Source: Turritopsis dohrnii (lineage: Eukaryota; Cnidaria; Hydrozoa; Anthoathecata; Oceaniidae). From it: 64,000 bases of DNA. The DNA is taken from the NCBI GenBank assembly GCA_027922465.2, contig BQMF02000119.1, forward strand, positions 744,001 to 808,000. Reading direction: 5' to 3'. The position numbers and the translations under genes were made by a program. Below, one piece after another: positions 19,608 through 30,801 of this stretch. Position 1 is the first letter of the stretch. Each line of letters opens with the position of its first letter. The notes under the pieces are model-generated. The model was not told the origin of the DNA. It did no database searches and saw only the letters and a list, made by a program, of their open reading frames with translations.

Positions 19608-20876
19608 TTATTCATCATCATCATCAAAATCCAACAAGATTTGCAAGATTTTCAGTTTTGCTTCTTTTTTTCGCCTATTTGAAAGGAGTCTCATGTGACC
19701 AACAAGGCTTTTTAAGAAGAGCATATCTGAATCCTCATCACTAGCTTTTGGACTTTCTTTTTCTTTTCTTTTCTTTATATCTAATGAAATAGATTCAGCA
19801 AGTAATTCATCAAGATCGACTTGTTTTCTTTTCTTTCCCTTTGCATTTCTAGAAGCTGTTGGAGTTATGAAATCTTTACTTTCATCATCATCCGTAGTAT
19901 CTGGTGTTTTTGATCGAGTTTGATCATTTATAGGCATTATAGCATTAAAATTTGAATCAGTTGGTACACTCGACATTGTATCGTGTAAAAATGACAACTC
20001 CAAGAAAAAATCACATGATGGCAACTTTTTACTTCCAGCCCCTGACCTTGTCAACTTCTCTCTTTTACGCAAACATCTTCGATAATTATCTTTGAGTCGA
20101 TCAAATATTTTTTGTAGGTTGGTTTCTAAAATAAAATTTTCAAAAATTGATTTTTCATTACCTGCCATATAATTAACAATAAAACAAAAAAATGGAGAAT
20201 AAAGTGAATAATTCACCATGTTTCAACTCATAAAAATATATTAATGTAAGGAAAAGAAGTGGGTGAAGACACACAAAAAAGGCGGAGGTTACTACTGTGT
20301 ATATAATATAAATAATATAATATAAAAAAATGCCAATAAAATATACTATTCTAGTCAGTAAAAGTTTCAACATAAATAGATCTCAGATCATTTGATTCAA
20401 TACATTTATTTATCAATGTTGAAACTAAACGACAGAAATACAATGTAGATATAAATCATAGTTCTCTAAAAAATGAAAAACTATAGCTATAATGAAGAAT
20501 TAATTTCACCTGGTTGACTTAAGGTTGAAGCAATTCTTCGCCAAGCTTCTACTTTTTTCGGTTTAACTTTATGGGACTTTGATGAAATATCCCAAATACA
20601 TGGGTACTTTATTATTTCTTCGATTAAGTGGACACATAGTTCATTTTCAGTGAGTTCTTTTCCTTCATCATTGCATACACGTTCTTGCTCTTCCTGCTGT
20701 GTTGTTCCAGGGACTTCTTGAGAAAAAAAAGATGAAATCTGATCTCCGAGCTCACTAGGATTTTCTTGACTAACTAGTGGCTGTATAAACTGCCCTTGGT
20801 GTTGACTTGCTGCCTGAAGTAGTTCAAATAATTGAGCTTTCGACAGTACGTGGTGTTGACCATCCAAAGACGCCAT
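19608..20876 (-). CDS. MADF-BESS accessory protein of the Harbinger element
   Basis: Two exons on the minus strand, 20876-20510 and 20125-19608, joined across a 384-bp intron (CAG|GTGAAA donor, TTATTTTAG acceptor, phase 1) to give 294 aa. A Q-rich N-terminus precedes the MADF DNA-binding domain, which the intron splits: LIEEIIKYPCIWDISSKSHK in exon 1, IFDRLKDNYRRCLRKREKL in exon 2. A basic/acidic linker with KGKKRK, a likely nuclear signal, follows. The end is BESS-like (DSDMLFLKSLVGHMRLLSNR) and finishes in acidic residues. In Harbinger elements the Myb/MADF partner binds the ends and brings the nuclease into the nucleus. Read unspliced, exon 2 would start at a false Met inside the intron. 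No lesion is visible, unlike the paired nuclease. Confidence 0.82.
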
Positions 20877-22061
20877 CTTGAAAGTCTCATGAAATAAATT
20901 TGATCAGTTTTTGTTTACTAGTGCAAAAATAGAGAACTCTCATTGGTGCGCATTAAATGTGATACGCGTGCTACGTAAAAAAGTTGAATCAAGTTGAACT
21001 TTTTTTTTGGTACGCGTACTGAGCATTTCTGTTCGCGTAGTTCTGTAAAAACATTTATGCGCATGCTCTGTGGTACGGTACGTACTGGTCCGCGTATCAT
21101 TTTCTTAAGTGGAAATCCGGCTTTAAGCACTTTCCTTCTTCTCCATCAAGTTATGCTATACACTTTCTATATGTATAAAGACATACAATTTGGTGCAAGA
21201 CATACCATACACTAAACACAAGCCAAATTTACATGCGCTTGCCGTATTTACTGCTCTCTTTACGGATGAAGAGATTACTTCGGCTGCATCGACCCCAAAG
21301 AGGGCCGGACAATAAAACCTTCCCTGGATCCTTCCACGGTTGGGTTGTTAGAAGGTAATTTGTCGTTTCATTAAAGGAGAACGGAGGTCAAAATTTTTTT
21401 TTGTTGAAATTGTTGCCTTTAATTATCACAAAGTCACTGGTAAAGTTTTTTCCTTCCAAATAATTATATTTTGCCCAAAAATAAGCTTGGAAGGGACGCC
21501 ATTGCTCAGATTTTTTTTCTCGTTGCCGTATGATTATCACTTATCGTGACGTAACCAGGCTTATCATTATTGCTCGTATTAGTATAGATTATTGAGTAAC
21601 TACGCAAGGAGTAACTTTTAGTATCCGATTTAATCGATATTTGTTACGTTTTCTTTTTATTCTTTTTTTAATTTTGTGATAATTACATGGTGATTCAAAG
21701 AACTTAGGTAAGTGATGCTTCTTATAGGTTTTTTGTTACTTTCTGAGTGTTTTTCTGCTGAAAGTGTTGTGCACAACGATTCCGTGTATCCTCACATTGC
21801 ATATTGATTGGTATAACGAAATTAAAAGATATTTGAAAAAATCACTTTAGTGGCTTAACTCTTAATTAACTCTACTCAAATTTCAGCAAGATGAAACTAG
21901 TAAAATAAGTTTTGTAGCTAAGTTCGCACAAGGTTTTTTTTTTTTTCTTTCTCCTTTGGTAAATAAATTTTCTTTTTATGATTAGTATGATTGTAGTTAT
22001 GAATAATTAATGAGAAAAAAGTAAAAAGGTCGCTCTCCATCGTGTCTTTTATTCTTATAGA

Positions 22062-22261
22062 CATGCCGACCTGCATTGCGTATGGGTGTGCAAATGCATC
22101 AGGATAAAAAAGGCCTTTATATTGTACCAAAGCCAAATAGCGAAGAAGAAAAAAGACGTGCAGCTAGATGGCTTCATAACATCGGCACTGGTTGCACTGT
22201 AGACTCGTTCACATTTACTGGCGACAAACGAGTTTGTGAAGACCACTTCCATCCAGAATAA
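22062..22261 (+). pseudogene. THAP zinc-finger exon with one frameshift
   Basis: The frame from the ATG at 22062 reads MPTCIAYGCANASG and hits TAA. One base away the frame continues with LYIVPKPNSEEEKRRAARWL, GCTVDSFTFTGDKRVCEDHF and a stop. Together this has the C2CH layout of a THAP DNA-binding finger (Cys-x4-Cys near the start, Trp in the middle, Cys-x2-His in VCEDHF). The GGATAAAAAAGG run is where the frame breaks. In the family the THAP finger sits at the N-terminus and binds the transposon ends. Confidence 0.7.
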
Positions 22262-22509
22262 TGACTCCACGCAGAATATTGTTTATAAGCCATAAATCGA
22301 AATTGCCTAGAAAAGCAAAAATGAGCATAATCTGTTACAATGAAGGAGAACACTTTTTTCTACAAAACTCCTTCATGAATAATTAATTAGTTGCAACTCT
22401 TTATTTAGAAAAAAAAACCTTGTTGTAAATATAAACGACCACGTGTATGTGAACTACCAAAAAAATATTCAACATAATTTAATAAAATCAAAATAAGATA
22501 GGAAGGTAA

Positions 22510-22949
22510 ACGACGCACTTGTTACTTATTTCCTTGACAAGCTTGAATTTTTTTTGGTATCTCCGATACTAAATGAATGCTGTGCTCAAAACAATTTTAT
22601 TTAAACAAAGTGTTTGAAACTCCTCGTGTTCACTTATGCGCTTAACTTTCTCCAACTTCGAAGCCAGCAATTCACTATATTCTTTACAGCACTTTGATTC
22701 AACCAAAGACGGCATTATGCCACAGTTTCCACATGTGCACCATGTAAATTTTCCAGTCGGCTGGTGTCCATTTCATCCTCCTCACTATTTTCTTCGCTAA
22801 CTGATTCATCAGAGTCAACTGCTTCAATACCAAGTTTTATTAGTTCTTCCTTGGAATATTCTGGCTCACTATCCGTCATTACCACTGAAATCTAAGTCTT
22901 CGTCGCTAATATTTGAAAGATCTTCAGTTTCCTCTTCAGAGCTACTCAT
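22510..22949 (-). pseudogene. Acidic protein with P2X7-tail-like zinc-binding motif, disrupted
   Basis: On the minus strand an ATG at 22949 opens MSSSEEETEDLSNISDEDLD, an acidic stretch. In other frames this continues as EELIKLGIEAVDSDESVSEE and then TWCTCGNCGIMPSLVESKCC followed by KEYSELLASKLEKVKRISEH. The WCTCGNC...ESKCC cysteine pattern is that of the C-terminal cytoplasmic domain of P2X7 receptors, which in invertebrates also occurs in many stand-alone and element-borne genes. There are at least two frame changes and one stop, so it is a relic. No channel-forming part is present. Confidence 0.55.
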
Positions 22950-23410
22950 TGTAAACGTTTACTCATCTAAATTCATCTAAGCCTGGTGACGTCATTTCAT
23001 AAATGCAAATGGCGGCGACCGAAAGAAAGAAATTAGTTCTTTTTACGTATTTTTCATACATTTTGGGAAGTTTTAATGTTATTTCATGATTTCTTATGTG
23101 TCTTAGCAAAGATTTCTGAAAAAAAAATTTTTGACCTCCGTTCTCCTTTAACACAACTGTGAAATTCTTAATTCTAAAATTAATTTTTTAACATTTAGAA
23201 ACACTACAATTCCACTTGGGTATCTTTCTCCACTCTTCTTACAACTAAGATATAATATTTATTATATTTTATATTTATATACGCTTTTAGTATTTGAACT
23301 TTCCAACATGTGGTTCCTTCTTATACCCTCCATAATGGTTGATATAAAAATTGATTCTTAATGCAAGTATAAAAATGTGTTAATTATATTTTACAGAACA
23401 GCTTGTAGCG

Positions 23411-23503
23411 AGATAAAATTTTTGAGAGAAGCTTTTCGTAAAAACTATTTACATCGTCAGTCTCCTATGTACAACTGAAAAGCTTCTCTCAAAAATTTTA
23501 TCT
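23411..23503. repeat. Perfect 27-bp inverted repeat (hairpin)
   Basis: The arms 23411-23437 and 23477-23503 are perfectly complementary (left arm starts AGATAAAATTTTTGAGAGAA), separated by 39 nt. A transcript would fold into a stable stem. It could be the core of a tiny foldback element or a small-RNA hairpin; no flanking duplication was found. Confidence 0.85.
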
Positions 23504-24067
23504 TTTGGTTTTTTACCGTCTATGCTTATGAATTTAATTTTAAAATGGCGTTTTATTCCTTTATGTTACCTAAATGTTTTACCTGAATGATTTTACCAAT
23601 CATGTATTCTTTAAGTAGTTGGAAGATGTGTTTCATGTTGTCAAAAATATAATGTCCAGAAGCAACGCTGGGTTGGCTTAATTTAAATCTGAATTTACAT
23701 AGTTTAATGAAAATATCACAGTATCACAAAAAATGTATATAAATAAAATTGAAAACAGAAAATCTGCAGTATATTATATCAAAACTGTACCATATTCAGT
23801 CAATTGTAAAATAAAAGTTGGCAAAATGGTGAATTTTGAGAAAGCTGTCTAGCTTAATCTTACATTATGCAACGAAATCAATACATATCAAATTTAATGG
23901 AAACGTTTGACGAAGAAAATAAATCCAGAACGAATTAAACAAAATATAAGATTTCAGCATGTTAAATTACAAGAAACACTATTATTATATCTAATCCCAA
24001 AATTGCTAGCATGTCAAATGTTTTCGTAATGAAAATCCTATTGTAATGAATCTCAAATTTTTCTTAG
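23504..24067. other. No gene seen
   Basis: AT-rich sequence without coding or repeat structure that I can support. Confidence 0.5.
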
Positions 24068-24227
24068 ATTATAATTCAATTTTTCAATGACCCTAAAGCA
24101 TACTCTGAAGAGGATAGAAAAGAAATCTTGGAAGCTGCAAAAATCCCCTCCAATTGAAATAGGTCCTGCTTTGAAAGCTGACATGGGAATACCATGGATG
24201 AAATTAAGGAAAATGGGAAGGCAAGTA
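24068..24227 (+). pseudogene. Exon-like fragment, frameshifted
   Basis: After a TTTTTTCTTAG-type acceptor the sequence reads FFNDPKAYSEEDRKEILEAA in one frame and then PIEIGPALKADMGIPWMKLR in the next; the frame breaks around AAAATCCCCTCC. The second part resembles a segment common in multicopy metazoan element genes, but I cannot name the family. It starts in phase 0, as the exons at 16.9-18.0 kb end, so membership in that gene is possible but unproven. Confidence 0.35.
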
Positions 24228-24698
24228 CATTTTTTATATCACAGTCTGTATATTTTGAAATACAGCTCACGAAAACTTTCATTGGGTTTAGCTGTCTCAA
24301 ATAGTTTAACATAAAAACTGCATCCACCAACAAGAGTCGAGTGATGTCTGCCCAAGAATGTTGTAAACTATTTAGATAATCTATGCAAGTACAATACAAA
24401 AAGCAAAGTGCTCATCATATAGTATGTGGTACATTCCCAAATTGGAGTTTGGAATCCCTCAGTACAGACTACAAAAATTTCCCCAAATAATTGAAATTGT
24501 GTTAACCAATTGTTCGATAATGTTATTATTGAACCACTCATTAATATCCCTATAGAGCAGCTAAACCTTAAAACCATTATTTCAGAATTTATTTTAGTGT
24601 TTATTTTAGTAAACCATTATCCCCATCCCCTAAAACCAACATTATTAGAACTTGTTACGGTAGCAGCGAAAGCGAATACCGTATTAAAACACCCTTGG

Positions 24699-24740
24699 AC
24701 TCCTACTACTACTCCTACTCCTACTACTACTACTACTCCG
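24699..24740. repeat. (ACTCCT/ACT)n microsatellite
   Basis: An imperfect trinucleotide run, ACTCCTACTACTACTCCTAC and onward. Confidence 0.85.
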
Positions 24741-27168
24741 GCCGAAACGGCAGTTTTTAGCCTACGATTTAGACTATGCGAGTCCCCACTAAAAACTCAA
24801 TATACATTCTAATGAACGAACGCAGCCTTTTGAATTTTCGAAGGTTTTCAATCACATACATTGAAAATACGTTTTCTTTGATATTTTATCACTTAATTGA
24901 TGAAGGAATGGATATTAATCAAATAGGTCTACATAAAACTGGGACTTTTAGTTACTTTTATGGTACTGAATCAATGAACTTTGGCACTTGAAAATAGATA
25001 TGTTTTTCGTGTCAGTAAAGCACAGATCAGACTTTCTTATTACTTTCTACGTTTGTTAGCTATCTGTTATGTCTTTGAACATCAAGGTTTTCAAAAATCG
25101 AGTTAAAAAAAGGCAGTTATCTGTTTGAATTCATTTTCGGTTTCAAAAAATTATAATTCAAAACATACATTATTTTTTCGAAGAAACGCGTTTTTTTTTT
25201 CTACATAAGCTCTTATAAAAAAAACGTACGTCACAAACAGCTCATGCATGTATAATTCTTTTGTCTTCTAATAAATTAAATTGCTGGTGTGTAGCGATTA
25301 GACCCTATTTACACGAGTTAGTAATTTTAAACATTATAATATCGTTTATGCCTGTTTTCCACCAGTAAGATATCTCAAGAAATAACGTTTACAGAACGTT
25401 TAAGAACTTTAAGTAAAATTTCAAATTTAAAAGTATTCTTGTGGCAAGTACTTTTGCTGCTACCGTTTTGCGCCATCTGGCTCTTGTTTTAGTATCAAAT
25501 TAACTCATCCTTAACTGAATTCCAATATTTGCATATTTTCATATAGTATCACTTTCTGTACACTTACACATTCATTTTAGTTTTCATTTTCATTTAGGTT
25601 GCTCCACCAGGTCTACATATATCTCTGAGGATATACTTGAAATTTTTGACATGTTAGAAGATAAATGTTAACTGCTTGATCTCAAAATTACTGAGAAGTC
25701 AAATATTAAAGGAAATGCCATGCATTGCTGAGTTGCAGATCAAGGGTCTGCAACATCCAGTTTGTTAGGTAAACGATTGAACATGCCATTAGAAAATGTA
25801 ACAAGTTCAGTATGATACTGTACAAAATTTTAGTTCGTGTTGCTATAGACAACAACATAATAGTGGAAACTCCAGTTAAACAACAAAATTAAAAAGAAGA
25901 TAGTTGTTCAAGAACACAAAAGTGCTATGGGAGGTCATTCTGGCCAAATGATAACAAAGGATATGGAATCTAGGGAATCCCTCCAATTTATGTATCACAA
26001 TTGCTGCATCTCCAGAATAACATGCAAGAGAAGCTGTGTGCTATACTTTACTGTAGTTATAAAATAGATAAGGCTTTTATGTAATAACAATAACAAAATA
26101 TAAGTCCTTCTTTGAAGTGATAACTGGCAAATACTCGGAATGTTATTCTTTCAACAAGAAAGTGGTTAAAATGTTGTTTTTGTTGTTGTTAGTATTAGTG
26201 TTTTAATATTGACGAATGTTTCTTGTTTTATAGTGTAAGGCACTTAAATATATTATAATTTATCAAACAGGAAAAGCAAGTGGCATGAGCTTGTCAGGCA
26301 AAGTAGTGGCAACGTAAATGTGGATCCATATGTTGATTGATAACCTCTTGTCTGGATACCCATGGAAGCATTTCATGAGAAATGTTTAGCAGGACACCAT
26401 GTCCACAAAATTCAAAGGGTAAATTAAAATGCTTTTATATGATACATATTTAATCACGAATTTCTCTCGATATCTGCATTTTGCACGGTTTTATGTATGT
26501 TTCAATTTTCCACTTTTCCATTTAGGGTATCAAAATACAGTCAATGCTATCTCTTAAATGAATTCAACGTGCCGAAACAGTTCAGTTAGGTTTGTATTCT
26601 ATTTTATAGCTTTCATCTTTCCATAAAAAGTATTACCTTATTCTAGGAAATTAACGCAGTCGCAGTAATTAAATTAATGTTAATTAAGTGGAACGTTAAT
26701 TTCTGGACTCTTAATAAAGTGACTAATTAGGCAGAAAAAAATTTCTTTGAAAATGATGAAAACTAAACTGCTGGGTCTCTTCTTCGTCTGAGGACAGATA
26801 GACAGTGTTCTCCTCCTACAGTTGTATAAGGATTTTTTAGTGTCGTCTTGATACGGTTCTCCCAATTTGAACTATACAGATGCAATTTTGCCTTTTCAAT
26901 TTTCTCAATTCGTGTTAGTTAATTGTATTTTTAAAAGTTGCTCGAGGCATTCGCGTTGATTTGAAGCATCGTTTATTTCCTAGAATAAGGTATCCATTAT
27001 TATATTTCCCCTTCGATGTTGTATATTTTAGAAAACGCGACAAAGAATGGGATGAGTTATCACTGTGTTCAATGGCCAACTGCACCACTGGTTAGTGCCT
27101 TGTGTAGTTTTTATTGAGTGCGGTTACGCTTAGGAAACAATAGAGTATTGTGTAGATTGTTTGCATTA
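24741..27168. other. Mostly featureless, one small exon-like piece
   Basis: The only coding-like piece is 25598-25671 (+), after a CATTTAG acceptor: APPGLHISLRIYLKFFDMLE before a stop. It looks like a scrap of an element-borne gene. The rest is AT-rich without supported features. Confidence 0.4.
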
Positions 27169-27857
27169 CAGTGGAATCTCTAATTAGCGGTGAGAAGAGG
27201 TTTTGTCCGCTAATTGGAACGTCAAACTTTTTTTCAGTTATTTCAAACGTTTTGACCTGGATAAGGGTTTATAGGTAATAAATATAAAAAAAATGACCAA
27301 TTAAACTGCAAATTGTTATATCTTCAAGTCCTAACTTCAGTTGTACATTTTAAAAGTAATCACGTATGCGAGCTTGTCTCTTTTGTGTTGTTGTTAAAGT
27401 TTCCATCTTTTCACGTATTCTAAGTAGAGAATTCGTGTCGTCCACACTCATCATACCACAGAGGCGCGGGATATTGGAGATTCCCGTTAGAAACATTTGC
27501 ACTAGGCATCAAAAAGCCATCCACTGGATAGAAAAGGAACTCGAAAAAGAAAACAAATCTATTCGAGAAATGAAAAAGTAAATGTTTAAAATGACTAGCA
27601 GGATATCATAGAAAAAGAAACAATGTCGCATAAATAGATATTGTAACATCGTGAATATTGCTATCTTCCCTTTAATTTCCCTTGTCCGCTAATTAGAGAG
27701 CAAATACATAGAAAAACTCGATTTGGTGCAATAAGAATCTGTCCGCTAATCAGAATGTCCGGTAATTGACTTCCGCTAATTAGAAAGTTTAATATAAGGT
27801 TTTGTCCATGTTTTCGTCCGTGTAAAGGGTTTTGCCCGTTAATTAGAGAATCCACTG
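27169..27857. mobile_element. Pogo-like non-autonomous element (CAGTGGA ends)
   Basis: Starts CAGTGGAATCTCTAATTAGC and ends with the inverted form, TTAATTAGAGAATCCACTG, between TA dinucleotides (27167-27168, 27858-27859). The phrase TCCGCTAATTAGA recurs several times inside. An internal frame (27366-27581) ends IEKELEKENKSIREMKK but has no assignable domain. No transposase. Confidence 0.7.
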
Positions 27858-28638
27858 TATCCATTAAGATCATCATCCGGTGTTTGGATTTATCGAAAGT
27901 GAAAGATTACATCAAAACCAAAAGATTAAACCAAAACGAATAAAGCAGCGAATTTTATTCGGTGAAACTTTCGGGAGAGAAGCTTTCGCGAATTTTGGCC
28001 TTTTTCGCGAAAATTAAACAATTTCTTCATTTGCGAAAGTTTATCCAAAAAATTTCGCGAGTTTTTCAGCTCGCGAAAGTTTATCCGGATAAAGTAATGT
28101 GACATGTTTATTTTGCTCTGTCTTTTCTGTCAGCATTTATCTACACCAGGTTGATTGTTTGTGCGTTTTTGGTGTGGCTGCCCCTGCAATTGATTGATAG
28201 AGAGATGTAGATATTGTTGAATAATCGATTGGTTATGCAGTTAATCGAAAGCGCAAAAATATTATTTGTTTTCGTAACAATTTAAAAGTGGTAAACTTTA
28301 CGACTGTTTTTCCAACCTTTTTAAATTGAATGAACACAACTTTTCTATCTCCATTACCATGTTTATTTTCCCTTGCTTTTCCAGTTGCAAAACAATATTG
28401 TGATTATATACATTGTTTGTATTATCCATTATCGAAAGCGAAAGATCAGGTAAACCGTTTTGTTTAAAATTTAAAAATAGGCTACTTACTGGCTAATGTA
28501 TAATGATTTTTTATTTAATTAGATCATTCTGTTTGTACATTTTGTTGTTGCTGATTGATCGAGAGATTGTTGATATTGTTTATACGTGCAAAAAATACGT
28601 CAACGAGGTGAGATATTATTTGTATTCATAATAATTTA

Positions 28639-29323
28639 AGGGAAGAAAGTGCTTGCGGAAGAAAATTTTTGCACTTTGCGAGAATAAACTTTTGCGGTTC
28701 CGCAGTTAACATTTTTTTTTTGCCGGAAAAACATTTGCGCTTGTCAAACGAGAGTACCTTAGAGGCGAAAATTTCGTCGGGGAAGTTGTTTCTTTATAGA
28801 CACGAAGCATCGAGAGGCAATGATTGCATTAAAAGAGTAGATTGACGCCATTTTCCGGTTTTTCTTTTGATTGTTACTACACTTTGTAAACAAACTCACT
28901 GACATTCGAATTTGCGTTCTATTGTAATGTTTATATCTCTCAGATTCGCTCTCCTTTGTTACTATTCATTTTTTGTCATTGACATTCATACTAGACAAAG
29001 AAAAATTTATACGTTTTAAGATTATAAGACAGAAAAACTTCACTAGACAAACGTTTAATTTTTCGTCGGGGAAAATATTTCGTCGGGGAAAATATTTCGT
29101 CGGGAAACTTTGCCGAAAAAAATTGGAGTCAATGAACTTCTACAAACAAGATTTAGGTCGGAGGAATTTCTCTTGTAATAATTAACGAAAATTGGGATTA
29201 TTTTGAAAATTTTAAACTTTTGCGGTTTACCAATATTGCAATATTTTGCGGGAATAAACTTTTGCGATTCGAGCCCAAACCGCCAAAACCGCAAAACTTT
29301 CTTCCGCAAACACTTTCTTCCTT
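28639..29323. mobile_element. TA-flanked MITE (GGAAGAAAGTG ends)
   Basis: Left AGGGAAGAAAGTGCTTGCGG pairs with right, AAGGAAGAAAGTGTTTGCGG in reverse complement, with similarity over about 40 bp; TA on both sides. The interior repeats AATAAACTTTTGCGG near both ends and has a tandem GTCGGGGAAAATATTTC at about 29061-29100. No coding. Confidence 0.65.
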
Positions 29324-29836
29324 TAAAGTAATTTAAAAATGGTAAACTTTACGCGGTATACAACCTTATAAGTCGAATGAAAACAAATTTTCCCCTACAG
29401 TGTTTGGAAAAGAACTGTTTATCCTTTGTTTATGTTTATAACTCTGTCTGTCTTCTAACATGTTTTCTATCTGCATTCCAGGTTCCCTTGTTTGCTCGTT
29501 AGTTTCTCCTGTTTATTTTGAAAAGACGTTAGTTTTCAGATATAGAAAGGTTTGTTGAAGATTTATCACAGTTTCGACTATTTGCGTTTATTTTGTATTA
29601 GTCAGTTTGCTTCTGCCTAGATTGTACCAAAAAGGATCTTGTTGTACCGTTCATTACCAAACGGAAATCTCGGCTCGGTTTCTATGCAGAACAAGGTAAT
29701 AAAAGCATTCACCTAGAGCTTTATGCTTAATGATCAAAAAAGGAGTGGGAGCCCTGTATAACGAAAAGGGAAAGGAATGGACGCTATTTGCATTGATTTT
29801 TTTCGCCGTTTTTTTTTTAATGTCGTGATAGAAAAT

Positions 29837-29988
29837 AATGTCACATTAGAAAATAATGCCGCACCGTGGTTTCAATATATGTCATTCTTCATTCTTTGGC
29901 TTAATTATTATTATTAATTTCTAAGTCAAAGTTACTTTCTACATATATGTTGATAGCACGGCGCGGCATAATTTTCTTATGCGACATT
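29837..29988. repeat. Inverted repeat, arms about 31 bp
   Basis: AATGTCACATTAGAAAATAA...GCCGCACCGTG at 29837-29867 is the imperfect reverse complement of CACGGCGCGGCATAATTTTC...GCGACATT at 29957-29988. A foldback or MITE core. Confidence 0.6.
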
Positions 29989-30561
29989 GTTTTCCATTAC
30001 AATGTACCTGAATATCTTGTGAATGAAACTTCTCCCCTGACCTTCACAATGTGACTGGACCACTTAAAAGAAGATAGAACAGAGTGGGCAATAAAACGAA
30101 AGAAAATATAATTTCACTCTTAAAAAACAGTTTTGCAGTAGCGTCTGTTTAAAAGTTGTGTTGGCATGGACTAATTTTAGCAGGCACTGCATATGAACTA
30201 TGCTTTTTATATAATGTTTCATACTCGTATATTTCAGGTTTGTTCAAGAGGAGGTAGAAAACTTTTAAGGATGCCACAGTGATGACCATGAAGTTTTCCA
30301 GCATGCGCAATTTGTGTGGTCGTCATACGGCCGACCATCCGGTACTGACAATCGGAAAAATTACCGACAAACATGATGACGTACTTTATGTCGGATGATT
30401 TGTAGCTTGCACTGGAAGAAATAATACGCGAATCTGAAGTACTCTCTTCAATACAACGTGCTTGTGGCTAAACCCAATCGTAGTCCTCACTTACACAAAC
30501 ATAATTCGTAAACTTTAGGCAGAGACAGATCACGAAACCGAGACATTCGTTATCTGGTACC
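29989..30561. other. No gene seen
   Basis: No supported coding or repeat feature. Confidence 0.5.
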
Positions 30562-30801
30562 AATACACCTTTCCCGTAATTGATTGCGCAATACTTTTTA
30601 CCATACTCCGCCTCGTTTTCGCAAAGGTTGATATGGTAACAGAATGGCACGGGACTCATTTCAGTAATGAGCAATTAGTGTAATGATTGTGATAGTGTTA
30701 ATGATTGAGCACGGGAGATTCGGTTGTCATGGTATAGCATATTGAAAACGAGGTAGAGCATGATAAAAATATTGCGCAATCAATTACAGGAAAGGTGTAT
30801 T
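30562..30801. repeat. Long imperfect inverted repeat, arms about 96 bp
   Basis: The arms 30562-30658 and 30707-30801 are reverse complements with perhaps a quarter of positions mismatched; well-kept blocks include TGATTGCGCAAT, CCTCGTTTTC and GGCACGGG. The loop is about 48 nt. A minus-strand open frame (30468-30674) crosses the left arm but shows no domain. It may be an old MITE or a hairpin-RNA source. Confidence 0.6.

Larger units (their letters stand above)
18008..21122. mobile_element. PIF/Harbinger transposon with both genes
   Basis: A 3115-bp element with terminal inverted repeats AGCCGGATTTCCACTTAA (perfect over 18 bp), flanked by TTA at 18005-18007 and 21123-21125, the 3-bp duplication expected for this superfamily. 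It has the standard two-gene layout in convergent orientation: a HARBI1-like nuclease on plus and a MADF-BESS protein on minus. Subterminal ACGCG/CGCGTA motifs (TACGCGAACCG, ACTACGCGTACTTTG, GGTCCGCGTATC) are repeated at both ends and are candidate binding sites for the MADF protein. Confidence 0.9.
21375..23147. mobile_element. TTAA-flanked, Kolobok-like deletion derivative
   Basis: A 1773-bp element with ends AGGAGAACGGAGGTCAAAA in inverted orientation and TTAA on both sides (21371-21374, 23148-23151). TTAA targets occur in piggyBac and Kolobok; the THAP finger coded inside and the lack of CCC-type ends favour Kolobok. The transposase core is absent. What remains is a THAP exon (+) and a P2X7-tail-like zinc domain (-), both broken. 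Confidence 0.72.

Noticed and set aside
22510..22949. A P2X receptor gene
   Set aside because: Only the cysteine-rich tail-type motif is present; no transmembrane or ligand-binding segments, and the frame is broken.
21375..23147. TTAA element as a piggyBac MITE
   Set aside because: Ends do not start with CCC and the interior codes for a THAP finger, which fits Kolobok.
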